DNA of 64,000 bases, taken from the NCBI GenBank assembly GCA_943736015.1, contig OX031059.1:59283159-59347158 (forward strand). The letters are read 5' to 3'. Of this stretch, positions 1 through 12,300 are shown piece by piece (positions within the stretch are counted from its first letter, which is position 1; every line of letters starts with the position of its first letter). Below the pieces are notes generated by a model. The model made no database searches and was not told where the DNA came from. It saw nothing but the letters and a program-made list of their open reading frames with translations. The stretch comes from Tridacna crocea (taxonomy: Eukaryota; Mollusca; Bivalvia; Cardiida; Cardiidae). Position numbers and translations under genes: made by a program.

Positions 1-113
1 AACCTTATTTGATGAAAGTGATAGTTACTAGTATTTTCTCCTTTTCCCACAATGTTTTCTGAAGCCTTCTTCTTCAGGGTCATTAAAAGAAGGGATTGTT
101 TGGCAAAGGGTAA
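1..113 (-). mobile_element. TTAA-hairpin MITE, right part, cut by window edge
   Basis: Right hairpin arm and right end of the dominant MITE family. Full copies are about 228 bp. They begin TTAACCC(T/A)TTACC and end GGTAA(A/T)GAGTTAA, with a central palindrome whose arms contain GTGGGAAAAGGAGAAAATGC and its complement around a GGTTACC-like centre. Plus orientation is defined here as CCTGAGAAAGAAGCC left and AATTTGGAC right of the palindrome. Confidence 0.75.
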
Positions 114-238
114 AAAAATTAGTCAAAATTTTCTATTACTGTAGATCTAATGTACTCTGGTTAACAATACAGAGACAGTCCTGGCCTTCCTATTTGTGTT
201 TTTCTTACAGATGATAATATTTTGTTTTTGCTTTACAG

Positions 239-316
239 ATGATGACAGATTTTTATGAAAAAATAAATAATCCTGCATTGAATGGGGCCATTTTTGTTGC
301 TGTTTGCAGAGGAAAG
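239..316 (+). CDS. RTEL1: RTEL1 exon: helicase motif V, first part
   Basis: 78 nt, phase 0 at both ends, 26 residues ending FVAVCRGK, followed by the donor GTAATG. Two acceptor-like TTACAG|ATGAT sites lie 28 bp apart (cut after 210 and after 238). Only the second keeps the frame open, because the first leads to a TGA within 16 codons. The conserved [12 protein letters not shown] segment continues directly into the next exon. Confidence 0.93.
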
Positions 317-3300
317 GTAATGAAGTATACCAAAAATGCATTAGGTTAACCCTTTACCACACAATCCCCACTTAACGACCCTGAAAAAGAAGCCTTCAGA
401 AAATATTGTTGGAAAAGGAGAAGACGCTGGTAACCAGCATTTTCTCCTTTTCCCACAATGTTTTCTTCTCTTCCCAAAATACAAATTTCAAATTTTCAGT
501 CACTTTTATTTTGTTGTCTGCAAATGCTTTCAATTTGGACCAGTGTGAAATTTTTAAAGAGTTCAACTTTACTTTTTATAGAATCAATTTGTGGCTCATG
601 CATGAATTAAATGGACCTAAATATTTCAACTTAAAGTGGTTTTTGGCTGAAACCTTCAGTTGAAAATGGAGAATGTGGATCTAAGGTCAGATTACACAAA
701 TTCTGTATTAACCCTTTCCCAAACAACAAAGTTTTGGACTTAATCAAATTGAAAGGATTTGCAGACAACAATTCAACTCTTGCTGAAAAGATTATTTCTG
801 TCTATGATAGGGTAGAAAACATTGTGGGAAAAGGAGAAAATGCTGGTTACCAGCATTTTCTCCTTTTCCTACAATGTTTTCAAAAGGCTACTACACCAGA
901 CCTGTAAAAACCAGGGATTGTTTGGGAAAGGGTTAAAAAGAACCTTATTTTACTACTAATGTGACTTAATAATTAGAGGCAGAATAATCTTCTCTCACCA
1001 AGCTATTTTAACCGTTTACCAAACAATCCCTTGTTACAGCCCAGAGGAAGAAGCCTTCCGAAAAACATTGTTGGTAAAGGAGAAAATGTTGTTAACTAAG
1101 TCAGGTTTCAATTTTTGAGTCACATTTATTTTCTCCTCTGCAAATACTACAAGTTCAGGCCCATAGTTTTTCTTTAATATCAATGTAGTGATCAGAGGTG
1201 ACCTTAGCAACACTTTCATCAGACATGGCTGTTGTGGAAGGTCCTTCATATCCATTCCGTCATGGATGGAACTTTCTGTTGATGTTCCAAACGCATGAAT
1301 TTTCTAAAATAAATGTCCTATTTGTTTTCGAACTGCACTGTTTTACTCATGTAATGCTTTCATAAGTTCCTTTTTCCTTAAATAGGCTAATTTTCAAGCT
1401 CCCAGTAGAGCCTAATGATTAAGCATTGTCAGCCAGTGTTGTATAAACAAAGTGTCATATGACGTCATTAATGACATCTTACTATGTAACCATTACACTT
1501 TCAAAGATTTTTGTGTACTCTACCCTTAAAAATTCAGATTGTCAGCTTTAAAATGGTATGCATGACTTGTCAATTTCTTTCCATAAAATCACAAATTTTT
1601 TTAACATTAAGCGGACATTATATTTTGGGGCACCCTGTATATCCTTGCTGAACAGTGTAGATCAAAGATCAGACTGTACATCTAGGTTAATCTGAGTTTG
1701 ATCTAGAATATCTGCAAAAGGTCAGTGGGCTGCATTTAGCAGTTTAAGAGTTGTCAAAGGCTCTTTAAGAATGAACATTGACCATAATTTCAAAGGACCC
1801 TTAACCCATTACCACTCAATCCCTACTTTTGACGCCCCTGAGAAAGAAGCCTTTTGAAAACACTGTGGGAAAAGGAGAAAATGCTGGTAACCAGCATTTT
1901 CTCCTTTTCCCACAGTGTTTTCTACCCTTCCCAGAACAAATTTCTATTTTTCAGTCACCTTTATTTTGTCGTCTGCAAATGCTTTCAATTTGGACCTGTC
2001 CAAAATTTTCTCGTTAGGTAATGAGTTAATCAGTTACCATACAGCAAAATTTTAGACCTATCCAAATTGAAAGCACCCACTGACAACATTTCAATGTGCC
2101 TCAAATGGTTCAATTTTGTTTTGATAGGGTAGAAACTGGTAACCAGCATTTTCTCCTTTTCCCACAATGTTTTCAAAAGGCTTCTTCCTCAGGGGTACTA
2201 AAAGTCATCATTGTGTGGTAAAGGGTTAAAAGCCAGCTCATTGAATTACCGGTACATTTATCTCTCCTAAAGGTCAGTGAAGGACTGGACTTCTCGGACA
2301 ACAATGGCCGGGCTGTTGTCATCACTGGTCTACCTTATCCTCCGTACATGGACCCTAAAGTTGTGCTGAAAATGCAGTATCTGGATGAGATGAGAGGCAA
2401 ACAAGGGTTTCAGGTAAGACTTTCAAGTAAAATCATATATATACAGTCAGACATAAGTTAAGCATCACCAAAACTGACCAGCAATAGCCCATGTGCATAG
2501 ACCAGCATTACTCATGCCCACAATTTGCCATTTCTAGGCTGCAGAAAGTTTTCTCTTAGCCATCCTTTCATTTGGCTCATAAAGCAGCCTGTTACTTGTC
2601 TAGTTGTTCCGTGCATAGCTTGAAAATATATCAAGTAAAAGGATATCCATTAAAAAAAGAAATATGACTTAATTTGTTCTGGTGATGCTTATCTTATGTT
2701 TGACTATTATATACACAACATTTTATTAGTTGTACTGTCAGGTGGCAGGGGACTTGGAAACTTATTCACGGCTGTGGTTAATCAAGTTGCCCTGAGCCGA
2801 AGGCGAGGTGGCGACATGATTCACCACAGCCATGAACAAGTTTCCAAGTCCCCTGCCACCTGACCGTACAACAAATTTATTATACTGCAAAGCTTTACCT
2901 TTTTGAAGGGTGTTAAGCGAAATTTTCCTGTTTTATAATTTAATGAATCAAGTGTGCTGGCAAAACAGAAATTCCCTTCCGTGTGCCCCAATTCAATGAA
3001 AACTGATGTCACTGAAAAGTGACGTTACTAAAACGTGCAGTTTGGTGCATAAATGTGCAGTCTGGTGATCAATCAACACCGCCATTTTGGATGTTGTGTT
3101 GCACATGTACAGGGAAGTCAAAAGGGAAACTGGATTTACGAGTTTTTTCCGGGGAACATGATGTTCCCGGCATGTTAACCAATCAGATCACGAAAAATTT
3201 CTTTGCAGTATGATAATGTCTCTTTACAAAAGTTCAGGACTTGCAACCAAATTTAAAGATTTTTACCAACATCAAATTAAATATATTTAACTCGTTACCA

Positions 3301-6300
3301 AACAACACTATTTTAGGCTTACCCAAATTGAAAGCTTTTGCAGACTTCAAAATAAAAGTGACTAAGAATTTGAAATTTGCTTTGTGAAGGGTAGAAAACA
3401 TTGTGGGAAAAGGAGAAAATGCTGGTTACCCACAATGTTTTCTAAAGGCTTCTTTCTCAGGGGGGTCAAAAGTAGGGATTGTGTGGTAATGGGTTAATGT
3501 TCCATAATGTTTTTTGTCTACTGTAGAGTAGAAAACATTGCGGGAGGAGGAGAGAACACTTATGAACACTACATGTACTTTTACCCACATCGTTTTCAGG
3601 GTTGTTAAACTATTGATTGTTGGGTGAAGGGATAATGATCTTCATTCAAAAATACTTCTGAACACATTGTGGGCTGTGGATAAACAGTGGTTTTCATAGC
3701 AAAACAGTTCTTGCTGTTAGCACAGGGGAAAGAACAGAATGAGATCACACAAATACATTATGCTACCCCCAGGATGCAAGGTTTTTTGACTCGCACAAGA
3801 GACTGTCACTTGGAAGTATTTTTCTTTGCAAAAGGTTGCATTAGTTGGAACAAGCACTACCTCATTTTGCTGTTATGTTTTCAATTGTACTTATGTGTTA
3901 AGTATTAGATTCAAGGTGATTATCCATGTTTCACCAGAATGTTTGAAAGATGTCAGCTGCAGATCTTTTTCAGGACTTGTTTGAGGTTAACCCTTTATCA
4001 AACAATCCTGAGTTTTAGCAACACATTTCTGCCATTTCAAAAACAATTTCCAGGGTTTGAAAAACATGCAAATAATTTGAATAGCATTTGCAAAGAAATT
4101 TGATAAAGTTTTTTTTTTTCTATTTTTAGAGTCTGTCAGGAAAGGAATGGTATAAACAGCAAGCAGCAAGAGCAGTCAACCAGGCTATTGGTCGTGTCAT
4201 ACGTCATAAAGATGACTTTGGTGCAATACTACTCTGTGATACAAGGTTAGTTGTTTACGCTTTTCCAAACGACAAAATTTTAGAGTTCTTTAAATTGAAA
4301 GCATTTGCAGGTGATAAATTGTAAAAAAAGAAGCTCAAAAGGTGGAAGTTGTCTTTTATAGGGTAGAAAACATTGCGGGAAAAGGATAAAATGCTGGTTA
4401 CCACGGTATTCAAGGATCATGTGACACTTTTCCAATTTTCCAATTCGACCATATTGATCATTCAACTGCATGTCTATCTTCTGGTAAATAAGAATCATTG
4501 AGGTCTTGTATCTATTCTCTTTTTGACAGGTTCTCTGCCCCAGATGCCATCAAACAGTTACCTGTATGGGTGAGACCACATGTGAACAAATATGAGAACT
4601 TTGGACAAGCGGTAAAGGATACAATGGTTTTCTTCAAAACTGCAGAAAAACTGGTAATAGTTTCAAAGTCTCTCATAGATTTCTATGTATTCATTCCATA
4701 TAAATACCACTTTTCCTGTTGTAGATATTGAAAGTAAAGTTGGAGAGAAACAGTCATTTTTGGTCTTCTTAACCCTTTACCTCATTCTATGGTATCTCTA
4801 ACTGACCCTAAATATCGGCAAGGATGAAGCTGTTTCTTATGTGTATATGACACCTTTTGATAGTGTAGAAAACATTGTGGCAAAAGGTGAAATTGCTCGT
4901 CACGAGCAATTTCACCTTTTGCCACAATGTTTTCCAAAGGCTCCTTCAAGCAATGTGTAGAAATGAGTATCCGTGGAGTAAAGGGTTTTAATATGTGTCA
5001 ACTCTTCTCAGAATGAAGCAAGGTTTATAGCTGACCATATTGAAAGCATTTTCAGTCACAAATAGAATGCAGCTCAAATGTTGATTTTTGTCTGTGAAAG
5101 GGTAGTAAATATTGTGGAAAAAAGGTGTGTTAATCCTTCACCAAATGAAGAAAGATTTGTAACCACCCATATTGAAAGCATTTCAGATAAGAAAGAGATT
5201 GTAGCTCAAATGATGATTTTTGTCTTTGATAGGGTCGAAAACATTGTGAGAGAAGGAGAAAATACTGGTTACCAGCATTTTCTCCTTTCCCCACAATGGT
5301 TTCCAAAGCTTTCTTTTTTAGAGTTGTTAAAAGTTGGGATTATAGTTATGGCAAAGGGTAAAATGCTTTATTTCAAAAATACTTGATGTTCCTTGTATGA
5401 TATGGTTATAAACAATATACATATTTAGTTCTAAGCAGTGAAATCAAGAATTAGGAAATGATGGAAAAAAAAGCATTTTAAATAGAAAGTGACAGAAAAA
5501 CATCACTTTTTTACAAAAATTGGACTGAAGCCATAGTAGCTCTGCTGTTTTTAAAGAAATGTGACATTTCAGCTTTGGTTTTTCTAAACCATCATAATTA
5601 TGCAGCTGTAAATAAACTAAGAATTTTGATTGTTTTTCTTTGCTTACAGATGCCAGCACCTAAACCCAGTAAAAAGGTCACATTGTCCTGCACAGCATCA
5701 GGGGCCGCCTTTATGCCAACACTGTCACGTCAGCAAATCAGCACAGATCAGTTACAACGATCACACTTTGTTGCCAGTCATGTACCAAGTCTAAAGTATC
5801 AAAGTACTTCAGTATTTTTCTTTTACTGTAAAACGTTGTGTATACCACGCAGGCATGTATAACACGCAGGCCTTTTTCAGCATCAGATCCGAGGAAAAAA
5901 GGTTGTTCGGATGTACAACACGCATCAAAAATTGACCAAAATATTGTAACATCTGAAGCTTACGACGCTATCTTGAAAAATTGTAAATGGCAATACTTTA
6001 TCAAAGGGAAACAACCATTTTTAATCAAAGTGGAAATGGTAATGATTTGATGTGTACTCGGGGGATTATAAAAATATGCCAGCTTATGACATGTTGCAAA
6101 TTCACACATTGAACTGACGACCATATCGTAATTAATCTCCTATTTTCTCACCTCCATCGACAAATGTGACAGGTGTGAAATAAACATAGATCTATATGAT
6201 GTAAATTACGGTTTTTGTAAAAAGCAGTGATAAATATACATATTTTTAAATCATTCATTTCTTTCTGTATCATTATTTTACTCTTTAATAATTGTTCAAT

Positions 6301-9300
6301 TTTAGCTATTAACAAAGAATAAAAAAATATGAGACGAATCAGACGATAACAGTAAATCAATATTTATCATTCCGGGGTACGTTCGTCATTGCCAAAATGG
6401 CTGATAGAATCGGGAAATTACGAATCCTAATCCACAAATTAAGAATGTATAAGTACATTTTAACAAAATTAAAACATAACGTTTTTTTATTTAAATCGGT
6501 AAAAGTTGAAATGGGATGATGACGAAAGTTAAGGCTGTGGCGAGAGAACTTTGCCGTTTTGTACCTACGCCCCGCCCCCCACCCACTTTGAACAGGTATA
6601 CGACCGACTTTTAATGAGGAAAAAAAACCATGATTTTGCCTATTGTAGTGTATAACACGCAGTCCCCAGTTTGAAATTATTCAGAGCTGAAAAAATGTGC
6701 GTGTTATACGCACCAAAAAACGGTATGTTTCTTTACCCTGTTAGCACTTTCAAAGTTATATAATTATGTAGTTATCCAGTAAAGATAAAGATCCGGCTGC
6801 ATAAAACATGTGGTTTGGTCTTTGACCTACTCTGTATGGTTTAACTCATTACCACACGAGAAAATTTTAGACTGGTCCAAATTGAAAGCATTTTCAGATG
6901 ACAAAATAAAGGTGACTAAAAAATAGAAAATTGTTCTGGGAAGGGTAGAAAACACTGGGGGGAAAAGGAGCAAATGCTGGTTACCAGCATTTTCTCCTTT
7001 TCCCATAGTGTTTTCAAAAGGTTTCTTTCTCAGGGGCATCAAAGGTAGGGACTGTGTGGTAATGGGTTAATGGGAAATTCTGGCCAAGAGCAACCTTTAA
7101 ATTACAGACATTAAATTTTCAGGTGTTATTTGCTGGACTGAAATACTCTTTTAAGTTTTATTTGAAGATTTAAACCATTACCACACAAAGGTAATGAATA
7201 ATGGAGGTGTTTTGGGTACAATATTTGAGGTTATAGATTTTCTCTATAGACCATGATTTTGGGCGCATATTATACCCCCTGCAAACCAAATGTTTTTAGT
7301 TTAGTTTAAACATATTTTATTCAATATAATATTTACATACATGATACTGTTCTGGTAGGTAAAGTTACGTGAAAAGGATTGGAACGAAAGCTACTAGCTT
7401 ATAAAGTTCCTCTCCTGTTTTTAGGAGTATACTGGAATCAGCCTGTCCGTCTGTGTACAAAATACTAGTCATTTCCTGTTTCTATCAAAGCACTGAAGGG
7501 GGTAGTACGTCACATTCATTGAAAGCTCTAGTTAAAACTGTGTTTCTTAGCCCATTACCAAATGGCAATATTTTAGACTGGTCCAAATTGAAAGCATATG
7601 CAGAAGACAAAATGAAAGTGATTGAAAATTTGAAATTTGTGTTGTGAAGGGCTGAAAAAATTGTGGGAAAAGGAGAAAATGCTGGTTACCAGCATTTTCT
7701 CCTTTTCCCGCAATGTTTTCTTAAGGCTTCTTTCTAAGGGGTGTCAAAAGTAGGGATTGTGTGGTAATGGGTTGAACAATTTAGATAGTATAATATAATA
7801 TAATAATTACATGAACTTATTTTTTTTAATTATTCGGAATTCAATTATGTCTTTTGTTTTTATTAACCTTACAAAACTACAACATTCTATACTGGTCCAG
7901 TTCAAAAGCATCTGCGAACAAATTGAATTTGACTAAGAAACTAAAATTCCTCCTTTGATTGATGGAAAACATAGTGGGAAATGGAGAAAATGCTGGTAAT
8001 TCTCCCACAAAGTTTTCAAAATCTTTCTCTTTTTGGTTTGTTAGAACTGAATTGTTTGATAAAGAGTTAACCCTTTACCACACAATGATGACTTTTAACA
8101 CCTGTGAGGAAGAAGCCTTTTTAAAACATTGTGAGAAAAGGAGAAAATGCTAACTACCATCATTTTCTCCTTTTTCCACAAAGTTTTCTACCCTATCAAA
8201 GCAAAATTGTCAAAGCAAAACTGTCCTCTACAAATGCTTTCAATTTGGATAGGTCTAAAACTTTGCTGTTTGGTAAAAATTTGTCTTGTATCAATTATTT
8301 TACTTCAGATGAAGCAGTCAGCATAAACAAGTTGAAAGAAGACTATAAAGGTGGAAGCACAAGAATGTCAGAGTCTACAGGTGGACTGTTTTCTGCCTTG
8401 GATCATACAGAAGTATGGCATTTATTGTACCATGCAGTAGCAATGGGGGTTTATGGGTCTATGTGATGTACAATGTGTGTGATCACGTATAAATGTATGT
8501 GATTCACATTCAAAATAAAAATATCACATACAATTAATTCCTGTAATATGTACTGGAACATACAAAATCATTAAAATTTAATAAGTTTCAGAAATTTCCT
8601 TAAAGCATACTAATTACAATTACTTCTTGGACAGGTTTTCAGAATCCAAAATTACAATGCTTGCCATCCATCATCGTATGTAATTACCCAATATTGAATT
8701 CATGGGCCATAGACTCCCTAACTCATTGCTGAATATCTTTTGACGTCATCGTTTTTGCAAAGGATGTTCGGCCAATCTCAGCAGGTTCAGTCTTTTAACT
8801 CTTTACCAAACAACAAAATTTTGGATTTGTCCAAATTAAAAGGATTTGCAGACGACAAAAGAAATGTGAGTGGAATTTTGAAGATTGATTTGTGAAGGGT
8901 AGAAAACATTGTGGAAAAAGGAGAAAATACTGGTTACCAGCATTATCTCCTTTTCCCACAATGTTTTCTAAAGACTTTCTCTTTTTCTTTGTGTGGTAAT
9001 GGGTTAATATTAAAGATAGGGGCTGTACTTCTTTATTGGATTTTGGTAGAATTTTGTTTTGTATTCATATGGTATAAAAAGGTTAAATTCGTTTTCAAAC
9101 AATATAATATTAGACATTTCCAAATTGAAAGTATTTGCAGACAACGAAATAAGTGTGACTCAAAAATTAAAACTTGACTTAACTCTGTACCAAATGAGAA
9201 AATTTTAGACTGGTCCAAATTGAAAGCATTTGCAGACGACAAAATAAAGGTGACTGAAAAATTGAAATTTGTTCTGGGAAGGGTAGAAAATACTGTGGGA

Positions 9301-12300
9301 AAAGGAGAAAATGCTGGTTACCAGCATTTTCTCCTTTTCCGGCAGTGTTTTCAAAAGGCTTCTTTCTCTGGGGCGACAAAGGTAGGGATTATGTGGTAAT
9401 GGGTTAGATGAATAGAAAACATCGTGGGAAAAGGAGCAAATGCTGTTTACCGGCAATTTCTCTTTTTCCCCAAAATGTTTTCGGATGGTTTCTTACTATG
9501 GGATGTAAAAACCAGGGATTGTTTGTGAAAGGGTTAGTGTATCTCCATGGTGCATAATCAAGTAAGTTGTAAATATGGATCCATGAAATCAATTTTTGTC
9601 TCACTGAGTTATGAGGTAGACTGATCCTTTCACATGCAGGAAAATGACCAATATCTAAAGGGCTTGATCCAGGTCAGCCTGGCTAACTTGGTTGGCTACT
9701 TTTTGAATTCATTAAGCCCCCTTCTTCACAGAGGATTGCTCATGTACAAATATGTACCTTGTCGTCCTTTTTTTTCCAGAGACGGTTTGACTTATCAGAT
9801 ACACAGGTAAGTTATTTTAATTCTTTACCAAATGACAAAGTCTGAGACTGGTCCATATTGAAAGCATTTGTAGAGGAGAAAATGAATGTGATTAAAAAAT
9901 TATACTTTGTTCAGGGAAAGCTGGGAAAAATTGTCTGATACCAACATTTTCTTCTTTTCCCGCAATGTTTTCTAAAGGCTTCTTTCTCAAGAGTCATGAA
10001 AACCCAGGATTGTTTGGTAAAGGGTTTACCTATTTTGAAAAATTTTGATAGTTGAAATAAAATGTGTAAGCAATATTTGCAAAGAGCTTTCCACAGTAAG
10101 TTTTTACTAAACAACCCATATTATAGACTTGTCCAAATTCATAGCATTTGCACATGACAAATGAAATGTTTCTCAGTGATGACATCTGTTTTTGATAGGA
10201 TAAATACAATCTGGGAAAAGAGAAAATGCTGGGTAGCAGCTTTTTATCTTTTACCAACAATGTTTTGGAAAGCCTTTTTGGGTATTGTCAGGTAAAGGGT
10301 TAAATGCCTGTCTGTATTGGTATAATTTATTTCATATCTCAATCTCTTAGAAGTGATTTGGAAGGTAGGGGGAGAAATCTTTTTTCAAAGAAATAAAATA
10401 TGTAAATTTGTACTGCGAATTGTTAAACATCCAAAGGGCAAAGGTTTTGTTTTAGCCCTGGTCACCTACTGTCTCTGTCTGTCTGTCCATCTTGTCCGTG
10501 TGCAATTTCTTGTGCACACAAATCCTTACACAGTCTTCACTGGGATAGGTTTAAACTTACCACGATGAATCTTCAAAATGTGTAGTTGTGAATATGACTT
10601 TCTGAAAAAATGGATATCTAAAGGCGTTCTAGATTTTAAACCATTTTGCTGACAAGCCCGTTTGGGTTTATATGCGTTGCGAGCTCTTATTGTTTATGTT
10701 TAGAACAAAGTCTATGAAAATGATACTAACAGTTATTCTTTGCTTTTCAGATTCCCTCATACCAGTCTGGGCAAACAAGTGATTTAAGCATGAGAAAGCC
10801 AGTAAATAAGAAGAAAATTGTGATAAAGGTAAGCTTTGTCCATTTGTAATTTCTTTTCTTAACCCTTTACCTGATATGCCAATTTGAGGCTCTTATATTT
10901 CAGTAGCAAGTAAAGATATGATGACAAAATTATGGACAAATGAGGATTCAAATATCTGATTGAGTGGAAAATATTGTGGGAAAAGGAGAAATTGCTCGTT
11001 ATGAGCAATTTCTACTTTTCTCACAATGTTTTCAAAAGCTTTCTGTTGTTGATACGTCAAAATGAGTATCTGTAGAGTAAAGGGTTAACACTTCACCAAC
11101 CAATCCTTTGAACCATCGAATCTGACGTAGCGAGCTTTTGAAAACAAAAAGGAAAATGATGGTTTCCAGCACTTTGTGTGTTTTTATTTGTCCAAAGGGA
11201 TGTATCATATTTTAGCCCCGGACGTCCATCTGTCGTTCAGCGATTTCATGGACAATCTCCTTCAGGCATATAATTATGGGCTGCTTTGCAAAGCTCTTGT
11301 TACAGTGTTTTCTCCCCTTACCCTCTGCCTAACAATCCTGAGTTTTCTTGACCCCGAGAAAGAGGGCTATTGGAAAACTTTGTGGGAAAAGGAGAAAATG
11401 CTGGTAATCCTTCCCAAAACAAATTTCAGTTTGGGTCCCATTTGTATTGTCATCTGCAAGTGCTTTGAATTGTACAAGTTTTGAATTTTGTGGTTTGGTT
11501 AAGAGTTAAGAAGAAGTACAATCGTTTGAGATACATTTATATTGCCAATCTGAAAGTCTGTATTGTATAGACAAGTCAAAAGTTTGGTTGTTTTTGAAAG
11601 GGTTAAATAAAGAGTTATTGTTTGTAGACCCATAAACTTAACACTTTTTTTTACTTCTTTGGAGACAGCCTAGATTGCTGAACCCTTTCCCAAACAACAA
11701 AATTTTTGACAAAACCGAATTGAGATGGTCTTCAGAACAGAAATTAGATGTACCAGTCATTATGATTTCTGTGCACATGTTTGTTAGGGCAGAAAACTGT
11801 GGGAAAAGGAGAAAATGCTGGTTACCAGCATTTTCTCTTTTCTCCTTTTCCCACCAGAATTTCAAAAGGACTCTTCTTGGTTCATAAAAACCAGGGAGAG
11901 GGTTAACTCTTTACCACACAATCCCGACTTTTAATGACCCTGAAGAGGAAGGCATTTGAAAACATCATGGGAAAAGGAGAAAATGCTGGTAACCAGCATT
12001 TTCTCCTTTTCCCACAATGTTTTCCACCCTGCTAGAAACTCATTTCAATCTTTGAATTACGTTTATTTTGTGGTCTGCAAGTGCTTTCAATTTGGAACAG
12101 TCTAAAATTATGTCGTATGGTAAAGAGTTAGCAGAGCTACAGACATTTTCAATCTAGATAAAAGACCAAGATAATTACTGTTGAAAGGCTGCTTTTGACT
12201 GTAGTGTTTCAGCAAAGTGATCAGCGAAGGTAAAAAATCAGACTACATTGTATTGTGGATTCTGATCTTGACCTACACTGGCCACAAAGGCAAAAATAGT

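Noticed and set aside
211-316. Upstream alternative acceptor for the first RTEL1 exon
   Set aside because: Puts the exon out of frame and meets a stop codon.
1829-2017. Short open frames with similar proteins ([17 protein letters not shown]-like) at many places, for example 1829, 6827, 9179, 33469, 59798 and 62889
   Set aside because: They are translations of the MITE palindrome on either strand, not a protein family; they have no constant start, stop or context.
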